This document shows, piece by piece, positions 1-7,551 of a stretch of 64,000 nt of DNA. Position 1 is the stretch's first letter, and each line of letters starts with the position of its first letter. Location of the stretch: NCBI RefSeq assembly GCF_052048155.1, contig NZ_JBNAIK010000002.1, positions 62,001 to 126,000 of the forward strand, written 5' to 3'. The stretch comes from HIMB114 sp052048155 (GTDB taxonomy: Bacteria; Pseudomonadota; Alphaproteobacteria; Pelagibacterales; Pelagibacteraceae). The notes beneath the pieces were generated by a model. It saw only the letters and a list, made by a program, of their open reading frames with translations, was not told the origin of the DNA and made no database searches. The position numbers and the translations under genes were made by a program.

Positions 1-507
1 AGCTAAAAAAATATATTTTTGCTCTTTGATTTGAAAACTTTCTTCAATTGCCCATGAAAAATCTGGTTTCAATACATGGCTTGTGTCATTAATATTAGAT
101 CTATCTAATTGAACTTTAAAACGTTCTATAACACCTTCCTGATCAAATAGTTTTTTTGTTTCATTTTTTTGCAAAACCGTAAGTGAAGAAGACCAATTCT
201 TAATTTTAAAATTTTTTCTGTAAAAATTAGTCCTTGAAGAATTCTGAAGGTCAAAGCAAATATCAAAATTAAAACTTCTGATATTTTTTATTAATTTTAA
301 TAAATAAAAAAAATTCCATCTTGGTAACCTTTTGTCTACTATTACCTCATCAATGAATGGACATCCTTCAAATAGATTTTTAAATTTAAAAGTTGTTAAT
401 ATAAAAATTGTACTATCTTTAAATTGATTTCGAATATCTTGTAAGGCGCCCGATATCTGAACTATATCACCAAGAGAACCATGTTTAATAATTAGAATAT
501 TTGACAT
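1..507 (-). CDS. Glycosyltransferase family 9 (heptosyltransferase-like), 3' part missing
   Basis: The first 169 residues of a GT9 (ADP-heptose:LPS heptosyltransferase-like) protein are encoded on the minus strand; the rest lies beyond the left edge. The N-terminus has the GT9 beta strand and glycine turn (IIKHGSLGDIVQ), then CPFIDEVI and a stretch (FDICFDLQNSSRT) typical of the family's N-terminal Rossmann domain. No stop codon occurs from the ATG at 507 to base 1. The gene is divergent from a DUF6165 gene 27 bp away; GT9 and DUF6165 are often neighbours in surface-glycan loci. The sugar donor cannot be told from this fragment. Confidence 0.8.
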   Translation of the reverse strand, partial: MSNILIIKHGSLGDIVQISGALQDIRNQFKDSTIFILTTFKFKNLFEGCPFIDEVIVDKRLPRWNFFYLLKLIKNIRSFNFDICFDLQNSSRTNFYRKNFKIKNWSSSLTVLQKNETKKLFDQEGVIERFKVQLDRSNINDTSHVLKPDFSWAIEESFQIKEQKYIFLA

Positions 508-534
508 AGGCTGATTTAGTATTATCAATTAGTT

Positions 535-933
535 ATGAATTCAGCTAATAAAATTTTTGCCGAAATATCAGTAGGTGAGCTATTAGATAAAATAAGTATT
601 TTAGAAATTAAGCAAAAAAATCTAAAAGACACTGAAAAAACAAAAATTGTCACCAAAGAACTTGAGAGTTTAAATAATACTTTGAAAAATGATGTAAGTA
701 TTACTGATGAAATTAAATCTTTGTACAATGATTTAAAAGCTATAAATTCAAAACTATGGGACATCGAAGATGGTAAGCGAGACTGTGAAAGAAATAAAGA
801 TTTTGGAGAAAAATTTATTGAATTAGCAAGAAGTGTCTATATTGAAAATGACAACAGAGCTAAAATAAAAAATAAGATCAATCAATTATCTGGGTCAAAT
901 ATCTCAGAAGTTAAAAGTTACGATAAATATTAA
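535..933 (+). CDS. DUF6165 family protein
   Basis: A 132-residue soluble, mostly helical protein beginning NSANKIFAEISVGELLDKISIL, which matches my memory of DUF6165. The family has no known reaction. It is often encoded beside tetratricopeptide or GT9 proteins in lipopolysaccharide-type loci, and here it is divergent from a GT9 gene. There is no signal peptide or membrane segment. Its last 4 bp overlap the 3' end of the convergent nitrilase gene. Family assignment is likely; function unknown. Confidence 0.75.
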   Translation: MNSANKIFAEISVGELLDKISILEIKQKNLKDTEKTKIVTKELESLNNTLKNDVSITDEIKSLYNDLKAINSKLWDIEDGKRDCERNKDFGEKFIELARSVYIENDNRAKIKNKINQLSGSNISEVKSYDKY

Positions 934-1727
934 TCAAAACTTATACTTGGAATCTCTGACCTAATTTTTTTAACTTTCTCAATATCTATCTCAGAAATTA
1001 TCAAACCAATGTCTTCTTTTTTTTCAGATAAAACAACACCATCAGGTGAAACAATCATTGAATGTCCGTAAGTTTCTCGATTATTAAAATGTTTTCCAGT
1101 TTGAGCCGGGGCTAGAACATAACAAAAGTTTTCTATAGCTCTAGATCTTAGAAGAATATGCCAATGTCTTTCACCAGTGTTTTTTGTAAATGCTGATGGT
1201 ACCGCTAAAAAATCAGCACCTTTTTTCATTAATTGCCTATAATGATTTGGAAATCTTAAATCATAACAAATTGATAAGCCTAAATTTCCCCATGGTAATT
1301 TTGTTACTGATAAACTTTCCCCAGCTTTAAATTTTTTAGACTCTTCATAACTTTCTCCATTTGGTAAATTTACATCAAACATATGAATCTTATCATATGT
1401 TGTAACTATCTCTCCCTTTGGACTAATTAAAACTGATCTATTAAAAATATTATTATTTTCTTTAAATGGTGTTCCACCGATTAAAAACCAAATTGAATTA
1501 GATTTTGCATATTTAATGATTTCATTAATGCAAAATCCTTTTTCATAATCTTCAGATTTTTCCTCCAAAACACCTTCATCTAAAGTGAGTAGGAAAGTAT
1601 TTTCCGGAGTTAAAATAATTTGAGCTCCATCTTTAACAGCTTGATCAGATAGTTTTATAACTTGATCTAGATTTTCTTTTGGCTGATCATTAGATGTCAG
1701 CTGCAAACAAGCAGCATTAAATTTCAT
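930..1727 (-). CDS. Carbon-nitrogen hydrolase, Nit1/Nit2 type (probable deaminated glutathione amidase)
   Basis: A full-length 265-residue nitrilase-superfamily protein. The catalytic triad is visible: Glu42 in TPENTF, Lys113 in YDKIHMFDV and Cys154 in SICYDLRFP. The YDKIHMFD and CYDLRFP signatures are those of the Nit1/Nit2 branch, whose members hydrolyse deaminated glutathione to 2-oxoglutarate and cysteinylglycine; omega-amidase is the main alternative. The protein is cytosolic with no signal peptide. Its ATG overlaps the speDE stop by one base on the same strand, so the two genes are probably cotranscribed. The link to polyamine metabolism may be only positional. Confidence 0.85.
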   Translation of the reverse strand: MKFNAACLQLTSNDQPKENLDQVIKLSDQAVKDGAQIILTPENTFLLTLDEGVLEEKSEDYEKGFCINEIIKYAKSNSIWFLIGGTPFKENNNIFNRSVLISPKGEIVTTYDKIHMFDVNLPNGESYEESKKFKAGESLSVTKLPWGNLGLSICYDLRFPNHYRQLMKKGADFLAVPSAFTKNTGERHWHILLRSRAIENFCYVLAPAQTGKHFNNRETYGHSMIVSPDGVVLSEKKEDIGLIISEIDIEKVKKIRSEIPSISFD

Positions 1728-2767
1728 TATTTATTAATTGAACTTATAAAATTCCAACTACAATCAAAGCTTGGAATGTAGATTTCTGAAATCTTTGAAT
1801 TGCCAAATGCGCTTTCTAAAGTTTCTCTCCAATTATTAACTTGAGATGGTTTTTTATCTTTTGATCCAACTTGAGCAGTAATAACTCCATTTTTCTTTGT
1901 AATTCTCTTAATGTCATTTATATTTTTTGCTGCAAGATCAATACAAAATTGGTCATCGTTTAAATCTATAAACAAATGATCATATTTTTCATTTTCGCAA
2001 GAAACTATATTTTTAAAAGCATCACCCCAAATACAATTTACGTTATTGCTTTTGTGAATATTTTTAAAGACCTCAGGTAAATATTGTTGGCATGCATCTA
2101 CAACTTCTTTATCCAATTCAAACCAATCAATATAATCAAAATTATTTTTTACACACTCTCTAGCGACTCCTCCATCACCTCCGCCTATAATTGCAGCGGT
2201 TGAGTTTTTTGAGCATAACCCAAGTCCAGATTTAACAAATGTACTTGAGTATAATTCTTCATCTTTCTCAGCTACTTGAATTTCACCATCTATAAATAAT
2301 GCATTACCAAATTCTTTAAGCTTTAATATTTCGATATGTTGTCCAGCTTGAGATTTGAAGTTTTTAATAACTTCTTCAACCATATAAAACTTTTTAATAC
2401 CTTCAGAACTATAAATATCTTTATAATGATGAACGGTATCTCTTTCGAAATCTTTTTTAATTACTGATGTATGAGGTAATTCTTTTTTTAAAATCTCCAA
2501 TGATATACTTGGACTAACAGCGCCACATGTAAAAAAATCAAAACTCACAATCCCCTTTTCAGGAAAAGTATGAAAGCTCATATGACTCTCTTTAAGCAAA
2601 CACAGTAAAGTTACACCTTGTGGAGTAAAAACATATTTGGAAATATTTACTATTTCAACTTTTGCTACTTCAGCAATTTTTTTAAAAATTTTTTCATAAA
2701 ATTCTGCAGAGTGATTTTCATATACTCCAAGAAAATCTAATGTGATGTGCTCGCCTACTTTATTCAT
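1727..2767 (-). CDS. speD-speE: Fused S-adenosylmethionine decarboxylase-spermidine synthase
   Basis: A 346-residue fusion. Residues 1 to about 115 form a class 1B AdoMet decarboxylase: ESHMSFHT holds the Glu60-Ser61 self-cleavage site that yields the pyruvoyl group, with His66 and Cys81 at the spacing of Thermotoga Ser63/His68/Cys83. Residues from about 120 onward form an aminopropyltransferase (FIDGEIQ, the IGGGDGG AdoMet loop, LFIDLND). The enzyme would convert AdoMet plus putrescine to spermidine and release methylthioadenosine. SpeD-SpeE fusions, including one from Ca. Pelagibacter ubique, have been described. A clear Shine-Dalgarno site (GGGAGG) sits 5 bp before the ATG. The upstream leader contains a terminator-like hairpin and short frames. 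Confidence 0.93.
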   Translation of the reverse strand: MNKVGEHITLDFLGVYENHSAEFYEKIFKKIAEVAKVEIVNISKYVFTPQGVTLLCLLKESHMSFHTFPEKGIVSFDFFTCGAVSPSISLEILKKELPHTSVIKKDFERDTVHHYKDIYSSEGIKKFYMVEEVIKNFKSQAGQHIEILKLKEFGNALFIDGEIQVAEKDEELYSSTFVKSGLGLCSKNSTAAIIGGGDGGVARECVKNNFDYIDWFELDKEVVDACQQYLPEVFKNIHKSNNVNCIWGDAFKNIVSCENEKYDHLFIDLNDDQFCIDLAAKNINDIKRITKKNGVITAQVGSKDKKPSQVNNWRETLESAFGNSKISEIYIPSFDCSWNFISSINK

Positions 2768-2905
2768 TAGGCCTCCCTTCTTTCAAAAAAATTAAAGCTT
2801 GCTAAAGCTTAAACTTCAAAACCTTGTTCATCAGAGATCTCGACAAGATTTTTAGCCCTTAACTCGCGGTATACAGAGACTCTCAGTATTATCAACCTTT
2901 TTTGA
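2768..2905 (-). promoter_or_regulatory. speDE leader with short reading frames and terminator-like hairpin
   Basis: This 138-bp gap upstream of speDE is richer in G+C than its surroundings. Read on the minus strand it holds an open frame of 28 codons at 2895-2809 (TTG start, ends TAA; codons such as CGC, GAG, AGG, GTC, unlike neighbouring genes). A second frame of 9 codons runs 2831-2802 (ATG). It stops inside the loop of an AAGCTT-TAGC-AAGCTT hairpin (2795-2810), which is followed by seven T. The strong speDE ribosome site comes next. This arrangement is what a transcription attenuator or polyamine-sensing leader could look like, but that is inference. Neither short frame is shown to be translated. 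Confidence 0.45.
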
Positions 2906-3541
2906 TTACTGTTTATAATTTTTAACTTTGGCTAAAACTTTATTCATTTCAGAATTTGCTAAAATTTTAGGTTTGCCAACTCTCAAACATTCCAGGTACT
3001 GTTCAGCTAAATGCTCAACTTCTTGGGCTAATTCAAATGCATTTTCTAAATTATTTGAAAATGAAACCTGGCCGTGATTTTCTATCAAACAAGCTGAGCG
3101 CTCTTTTAAAGCTGCAATAACATTTCTAGATAATTGACTGGTACCATAGGTTGCATACTTTGCACATCTAATATCTATGCCACCTGCTACAGCGACCATG
3201 TAATGAAATGCAGGTATCTTCTTTCGGATGCAAGAAAGAACCAAGGCATTTTTAGAATGGCAGTGAACTATCGCTTTGCTTTCATTTCTGTTTTTATAAA
3301 TATCTTTGTGAAATTTCCATTCAGATGATGGTTTATTTTTACTCTTATTAAACTCTCCTTTCATATTCACAAATACAATGTCTTTAGTTTTTAATTTCTC
3401 ATATTTCATACCACTTGGAGTTATTAAAAAACCATTTTTGTACCTTGCTGAAATATTACCCGATCTTAGTGGCGACAGGTTTGTTTTATTTAATAATTTT
3501 GAAAATTTAATTATATTTTTTCTTATTAATAATTCATTCAT
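2906..3541 (-). CDS. Class II aldolase, probable 5-methylthioribulose-1-phosphate aldolase
   Basis: A 211-residue class II aldolase/adducin protein. The FucA-type active site is complete: Glu74 (SSEWKFH), zinc ligands His93 and His95 (VHCHSKNA) and His156 (ENHGQ), each one residue from E. coli fuculose-1-phosphate aldolase Glu73/His92/His94/His155. It follows mtnP and mtnA directly, its start overlapping the last base of mtnA. It could be a MtnB dehydratase, but the FucA-like active site and the absence of mtnC/mtnD nearby favour the aldolase of the DHAP shunt. That enzyme splits methylthioribulose-1-phosphate into DHAP and methylthioacetaldehyde. Substrate is inferred from context. Confidence 0.75.
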   Translation of the reverse strand: MNELLIRKNIIKFSKLLNKTNLSPLRSGNISARYKNGFLITPSGMKYEKLKTKDIVFVNMKGEFNKSKNKPSSEWKFHKDIYKNRNESKAIVHCHSKNALVLSCIRKKIPAFHYMVAVAGGIDIRCAKYATYGTSQLSRNVIAALKERSACLIENHGQVSFSNNLENAFELAQEVEHLAEQYLECLRVGKPKILANSEMNKVLAKVKNYKQ

Positions 3542-4590
3542 TAAAAATTTTCTCTTAATTCTTCTGGTTTAAAAATTCCCTTTTCAGTTATAAACCCCGT
3601 AACAAGTTCAGCTGGGGTAATATCAAATCCTAAATTAAATCCTTTGCTGTTCTTTGGATAAATATTTATTTGTTTTAATTTTCCATCTTGATCAAAACCA
3701 TTTATTAATTTTAACTCATCATCAGATCTTTCCTCAATTGGAATATCTTTTCCTTTAAGAATTTTTTTATCGTAAGTTGTACTTGGTAAGGCAACATAGA
3801 AAGGGATATTATTATCTTTTGCAGCTAAAGCTTTTAAATAGGTTCCAATTTTATTTGCAACATCCCCATTTTCACTAACGCGGTCTGTTCCTACAATGCA
3901 CATATCTATCATGCCTCTTTGCATTAAAAGTCCTCCAGTATTATCAGCTATAATTTTATGCTCAATTTCTTCATTTAATAATTCATAAGACGTAAGTGAT
4001 GAACCTTGGTTTCTAGGCCTTGTTTCATCGACCCAAACATGAACATTGATACCAGCATCTCTAGATTTATAAATTGGAGCAGTTGCAGTTCCCCAATCTA
4101 TTGTTGCAAGCCATCCAGCATTACAGTGCGTAAGAATATTTACTTTCTCTTTTTTAATTCTTTTAATTAATTCTAAACCATGATTTCCAATACTTTCTGA
4201 AATTTTAATATCTTCTTCGCAAATTTTTTTACATTCATTTAAAATTGAATTTTTAATATTTGAACTATCAATATTTTTTAGAATACGATCAGCTGCCCAT
4301 GCTAAATTTACCGCTGTAGGTCTTGCGGTTTTAATATTTGTAATTTTTTCATTTATATAATCAAAATTTTCATTCTCTTTTGCCGCAAGATAAATGCTAT
4401 AAGCTGCAGTCGCTCCAATTAGTGGAGCACCTCTCACAAGCATATTTTTTATTGCTACAAAGCAGTCCTGATAAGTGTTAAGTTTTTTTATTATAAATTC
4501 AAAAGGTAATTTTGTTTGATCTATTATACAAACATTGTCTTCATTTTCATTGTGCCAAATAGTTAAATAATGCTTACCATTAATTTTCAT
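3541..4590 (-). CDS. mtnA: Methylthioribose-1-phosphate isomerase
   Basis: A 349-residue MtnA of normal length, converting 5-methylthioribose-1-phosphate to 5-methylthioribulose-1-phosphate. Family signatures are present: MLVRGAPLIGATAAYS, the catalytic cysteine in HCNAGWLAT, DETRPRNQG, and the catalytic aspartate in GTDRVSENGDVANKIGTY. eIF2B-like paralogues lack this combination. The gene lies between mtnP and the class II aldolase with 0-1 bp spacing, so the three form an operon for methylthioadenosine recycling. The enzyme is cytosolic. Confidence 0.95.
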   Translation of the reverse strand: MKINGKHYLTIWHNENEDNVCIIDQTKLPFEFIIKKLNTYQDCFVAIKNMLVRGAPLIGATAAYSIYLAAKENENFDYINEKITNIKTARPTAVNLAWAADRILKNIDSSNIKNSILNECKKICEEDIKISESIGNHGLELIKRIKKEKVNILTHCNAGWLATIDWGTATAPIYKSRDAGINVHVWVDETRPRNQGSSLTSYELLNEEIEHKIIADNTGGLLMQRGMIDMCIVGTDRVSENGDVANKIGTYLKALAAKDNNIPFYVALPSTTYDKKILKGKDIPIEERSDDELKLINGFDQDGKLKQINIYPKNSKGFNLGFDITPAELVTGFITEKGIFKPEELRENF

Positions 4591-5457
4591 TTAACTTTTC
4601 AAGACTCTTCCAGCGATATTTTTTAGCTCTTGTTTTGTTGTCTCTGTCCAATGTGAACGATCAGTGATTATTGCTGTATCTAAACAATTATTTGCTGGAT
4701 CTTTTGGATCGATAAAGTTTTCAAAATTTTTAACAACTTCTACTATCATTTTTCTCGCGTTATCTGCATTACTCAACAATGTCTTTATAACTTGCTCAAC
4801 AGAAACATCCTCGTGATCTTCATGCCAGCAATCATAATCAGTTACCATTGCAACAGATGTATAGCGAATTTCAGCTTCTCTAGCTAATTTGGCTTCTGGC
4901 ATATTAGTCATTCCAATCACATCACATCCCCATGAACGATATAAATTTGACTCAGCTAAAGATGAAAACTGAGGACCCTCCATAACTAAATATGTTCCAC
5001 TTACTTTATGTTTTAAATTTAGTTTTTTTAAAACCTCTTCGCATGCCTTCATTAAACCAGGACTTGTTGGTTTTGCCATAGAAACATGAGCTACAATTTC
5101 TTTATCAAAAAATGTTTTAACTCTTGCAAAAGTTCTATCTATAAACTGATCAACTAGAACAAATTTCCCTGGTTCTAATTCCTCTTTTAGTGATCCCACA
5201 GCTGATACTGAGATAATATCAGTTACGCCAAGTTGTTTTAAGGCATCAATGTTTGCTCTAAAGTTAATATTAGACGGATTAATTTTATGTCCTCTTGCGT
5301 GCCTTGGCAAAAAATAAACTTGCTTGTCTTCAATTTTTGCTTCTAAAATTTGATCTGAGGGTTTGCCCCAAGGTGTATCTACGTTTAACCACTTCTCATC
5401 TTTAATACCATCGATATTATAAAGGCCACTGCCTCCAATGATTGCTAATTTATTCAT
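4591..5457 (-). CDS. mtnP: S-methyl-5'-thioadenosine phosphorylase
   Basis: A 288-residue purine nucleoside phosphorylase-family protein. IIGGSGLYN at the N-terminus, PRHARGHKINPSNINFRAN (phosphate site), the MEGPQFSSLAES base/ribose site and IGMTNMPEAKLAREAE are all characteristic of MTA phosphorylase rather than inosine/guanosine phosphorylase. It cleaves the methylthioadenosine released by SpeDE to adenine and methylthioribose-1-phosphate. The products feed Apt (divergent gene, 30 bp away) and MtnA (next gene, no gap). Confidence 0.94.
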   Translation of the reverse strand: MNKLAIIGGSGLYNIDGIKDEKWLNVDTPWGKPSDQILEAKIEDKQVYFLPRHARGHKINPSNINFRANIDALKQLGVTDIISVSAVGSLKEELEPGKFVLVDQFIDRTFARVKTFFDKEIVAHVSMAKPTSPGLMKACEEVLKKLNLKHKVSGTYLVMEGPQFSSLAESNLYRSWGCDVIGMTNMPEAKLAREAEIRYTSVAMVTDYDCWHEDHEDVSVEQVIKTLLSNADNARKMIVEVVKNFENFIDPKDPANNCLDTAIITDRSHWTETTKQELKNIAGRVLKS

Positions 5458-5487
5458 ATTTGTTTAGGTATATTAAATATCAAAAAA

Positions 5488-6015
5488 ATGAAATTAGAAA
5501 AAACCATTAGAAGTATTCCAAATTATCCAAAAAAAGGAATTTTATTTAGAGATATCACTTCTCTATTAGAAAATAAAAAAGCTTTTAATTATACAATAAA
5601 AAAAATGCGGTCTATTTCAAGCAAAGTTAAATTTAATAAAATTGCAGCTATTGAATCACGAGGATTTATTTTTGCCTCTGTTTTAAGTTTTTTGACAAAA
5701 AAACCTTTAATTCTACTTAGAAAAAAAAACAAATTACCTGGTAAAACTATCTCTCAAAAGTTTAAATTAGAGTATGGTTATGACACTATTGAAATTCACA
5801 AATCTTCATTGAAGAAAAATGACAAAATTTTAATCATCGATGATTTAATTGCTACAGGTGGAACTGCGCTTGCTGCTGCTAAATTAGTTGAAAAAACTAA
5901 AGCTAAAGTCTCAGGTTTTGTCTTCCTGATAGACCTTTTTGATCTTCCGGGTAACAAAATACTAATTGCTAAAGGTTATAAAACTTTTAGTCTTATTAAA
6001 TTTCCAGGCCACTAA
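5488..6015 (+). CDS. apt: Adenine phosphoribosyltransferase
   Basis: A 175-residue type I phosphoribosyltransferase. The sequence runs IRSIPNYPKKGILFRDITSLL, ESRGFIFAS, RKKNKLPGK and the PRPP-binding loop IIDDLIATGGTA, all diagnostic of Apt. It turns adenine and PRPP into AMP. It is divergent from mtnP with only 30 bp between the starts, fitting a role in recovering the adenine that MtnP releases. Length is normal (E. coli 183). Confidence 0.95.
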   Translation: MKLEKTIRSIPNYPKKGILFRDITSLLENKKAFNYTIKKMRSISSKVKFNKIAAIESRGFIFASVLSFLTKKPLILLRKKNKLPGKTISQKFKLEYGYDTIEIHKSSLKKNDKILIIDDLIATGGTALAAAKLVEKTKAKVSGFVFLIDLFDLPGNKILIAKGYKTFSLIKFPGH

Positions 6016-6016
6016 A

Positions 6017-6298
6017 TTATTTTATATTACAAGCCTTCAAAGCAAATTTTGAAGCTTCAGCTTTATTTGCCCATTTATCTAAAGTTGGATTTATTTTTTT
6101 CAATTCTTGGTACTTCATTCTGTAATTTTTGTAATAACATTTATCTTTTGCAGTTTTTGAAAAACATCCATAAGCTATTGCAGCTAAAATTATTGAACCG
6201 CCAATTACAAAATATTTAAAGTTTTCACATAATAATTTGACTACACATCCCCAATGTCCTTGCATAAATGGACATGTTTTATTCTTTGAACTTTTCAT
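6017..6298 (-). CDS. Small membrane protein of unknown function
   Basis: A 93-residue protein I do not recognise. One hydrophobic segment runs from about residue 27 to 46 (KYFVIGGSIILAAIAYGCF), preceded by two cysteines in a short N-terminal region (CPFMQGHWGC). The C-terminal domain is charged with two more cysteines. The topology suggests an inner-membrane anchor. The gene lies 5 bp downstream of the carbonic anhydrase-like gene on the same strand, so they may be cotranscribed. It is tail to tail with apt. Confidence 0.6.
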   Translation of the reverse strand: MKSSKNKTCPFMQGHWGCVVKLLCENFKYFVIGGSIILAAIAYGCFSKTAKDKCYYKNYRMKYQELKKINPTLDKWANKAEASKFALKACNIK

Positions 6299-6303
6299 AT
6301 CAT

Positions 6304-6735
6304 CTATATGATTTCATTCATTGCTACAGTCAAGAAAAGAGTTTTCACTGTCATTATTTTTGTTTCTAATTTAATTTTTGGGTACTTTTTCTTAAGTTTT
6401 GTTTTAAGAGCTTTAAAAGCATTTTGATGAATTTTATATTCAATATTTCTATTAAATTTTTTTTGTTTATTTACCAATTTTGCAGCACCGCAATCATAAT
6501 GATTTACAGCTATAAGTTTTTTAATACCGTGCAGCTTTAAAGAGATACCTAAATTTTGCCAAAAGACATTATGCCAAGTTTTAAATTTATTTGAAGTTAC
6601 ACCAACTGCAGATCCTGCAATTGAAAATAAACTATATTTTCCAGACAATTTTTTCTTCTTTAGGATATTATTAATCTTTGGCTGACAACGAGGATCAATG
6701 CAGCTTAAAACCATTGCTTTATATTTTGATGGCAT
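6304..6735 (-). CDS. Minimal beta-carbonic anhydrase-like protein
   Basis: A 143-residue protein with the zinc-site pattern of beta-carbonic anhydrases: Cys12-x-Asp14-x-Arg16 (SCIDPR) and His79-x-x-Cys82 (NHYDCG). FSIAGSAVG occupies the place of the usual RNAGN segment. It is much shorter than classic members (about 200-220 residues) and lacks the usual C-terminal helices. If active it would interconvert CO2 and bicarbonate in the cytosol. It could instead belong to the short CA-like group of unknown activity. The ligand set is seen; catalysis is inferred. Confidence 0.72.
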   Translation of the reverse strand: MPSKYKAMVLSCIDPRCQPKINNILKKKKLSGKYSLFSIAGSAVGVTSNKFKTWHNVFWQNLGISLKLHGIKKLIAVNHYDCGAAKLVNKQKKFNRNIEYKIHQNAFKALKTKLKKKYPKIKLETKIMTVKTLFLTVAMNEII

Positions 6736-6765
6736 AAAAAAATATTAAATTGATTCCTTGATTAA

Positions 6766-6842
6766 TGGTAGCGGGAGGCAGAATCGAACTGCCGACACCG
6801 GGCTTATGAGTCCCGTGCTCTAACCAACTGAGCTACCCCGCC
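6766..6842 (-). tRNA. tRNA-Met (CAT), elongator type
   Basis: On the minus strand the sequence folds as a complete cloverleaf: acceptor arm starting GGCGGGG, D arm GCTC...GAGC, anticodon loop CTCATAA with anticodon CAT, T arm GGCAG-TTCGATT-CTGCC, and an encoded CCA at 6766-6768. The first pair is G-U, not the C-A mismatch of initiators, so this is elongator tRNA-Met. A lysidine-modified tRNA-Ile2 also carries CAT and cannot be fully excluded, but the arm sequences resemble alphaproteobacterial elongator Met. Confidence 0.93.
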
Positions 6843-6852
6843 ATTGCTGGAT

Positions 6853-6881
6853 TATCTACAATATAAAATCCTACTTGTCAC
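6853..6881 (-). promoter_or_regulatory. Probable promoter of tRNA-Met
   Basis: On the minus strand GTGACA (6881-6876) and TAGATA (6858-6853) are separated by exactly 17 bp and lie 10 bp before the mature tRNA start. This fits a sigma-70 type promoter giving a very short 5' leader. Confidence 0.5.
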
Positions 6882-6904
6882 GCCTGTGTCTTAATAAAAT
6901 AACC

Positions 6905-7540
6905 TTAAAGTACTAAAATCATAACCGCTACAATTAATAAAAGTATTGAACTAATTTGATTTAGTTTTTTTTGAGCAGAAGGGCTTTGCATAAGCTGTCT
7001 TACAGGTGAGACTAATGCAATTAATATTATGTTACCAATAAAAGGAACTAAAGCAGAAATTGATGCAATTATTACCGCATCAGTATTTGTTAATTGATTT
7101 AATACAAAGAAACCTGGCATAATACTTATATAAAAAAGAATAGCTTTTGGGTTTGAAAAATTGACTAGTAATCCAGTCATAAAGCTTTCTAAATAAATAG
7201 AGTTAAATTTTAATTTTGATGAGACCTTGGATAATTTAATATTATTTAAATCATAAGACGGTTTTAACCATAACTTGATTGCTAAATACAAAAAAAATCC
7301 TGCAGCAACCCAAGTTAATATTTTTGTTATAGAAGGTACAGCTTCACTAATAGAAGATATAGATATCACAGCTAAAAAAGACCAAGTAAAATCTGCAATA
7401 ATAACTCCGCAAGCTAATGGTAACCCACCAGACCATCCATTTGAAAAAATTCTAGCTAAAAGAACAACCCAAACAGGACCTGGGGTGAGAAACAAAATAA
7501 ACATCGCAAATGCATAAAAATACAATTCAGTGATCGACAT
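6905..7540 (-). CDS. LysE/RhtB family amino-acid exporter
   Basis: A 211-residue integral membrane protein with about six hydrophobic segments. The N-terminal signature FLTPGPVWVVLLARIFSNGW and the mid-protein NFSNPKAILFYISIMP are those of the LysE/RhtB superfamily, which exports amino acids or small metabolites from the inner membrane. The specific substrate cannot be read from sequence. It lies 11 bp downstream of glcB on the same strand and may be in its transcript. Two further LysE-type genes occur at 10.8 and 23.5 kb. Confidence 0.88.
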   Translation of the reverse strand: MSITELYFYAFAMFILFLTPGPVWVVLLARIFSNGWSGGLPLACGVIIADFTWSFLAVISISSISEAVPSITKILTWVAAGFFLYLAIKLWLKPSYDLNNIKLSKVSSKLKFNSIYLESFMTGLLVNFSNPKAILFYISIMPGFFVLNQLTNTDAVIIASISALVPFIGNIILIALVSPVRQLMQSPSAQKKLNQISSILLLIVAVMILVL

Positions 7541-7551
7541 TTATTTAATGA

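Noticed and set aside
2906..3541. MtnB dehydratase as the name for the class II aldolase
   Set aside because: The FucA-type Glu and three His are at aldolase spacing, and mtnC/mtnD are absent nearby. Kept only as an alternative.
6766..6842. tRNA as an integration site for a mobile element
   Set aside because: No integrase, no repeat of the tRNA 3' end and no change in composition nearby.
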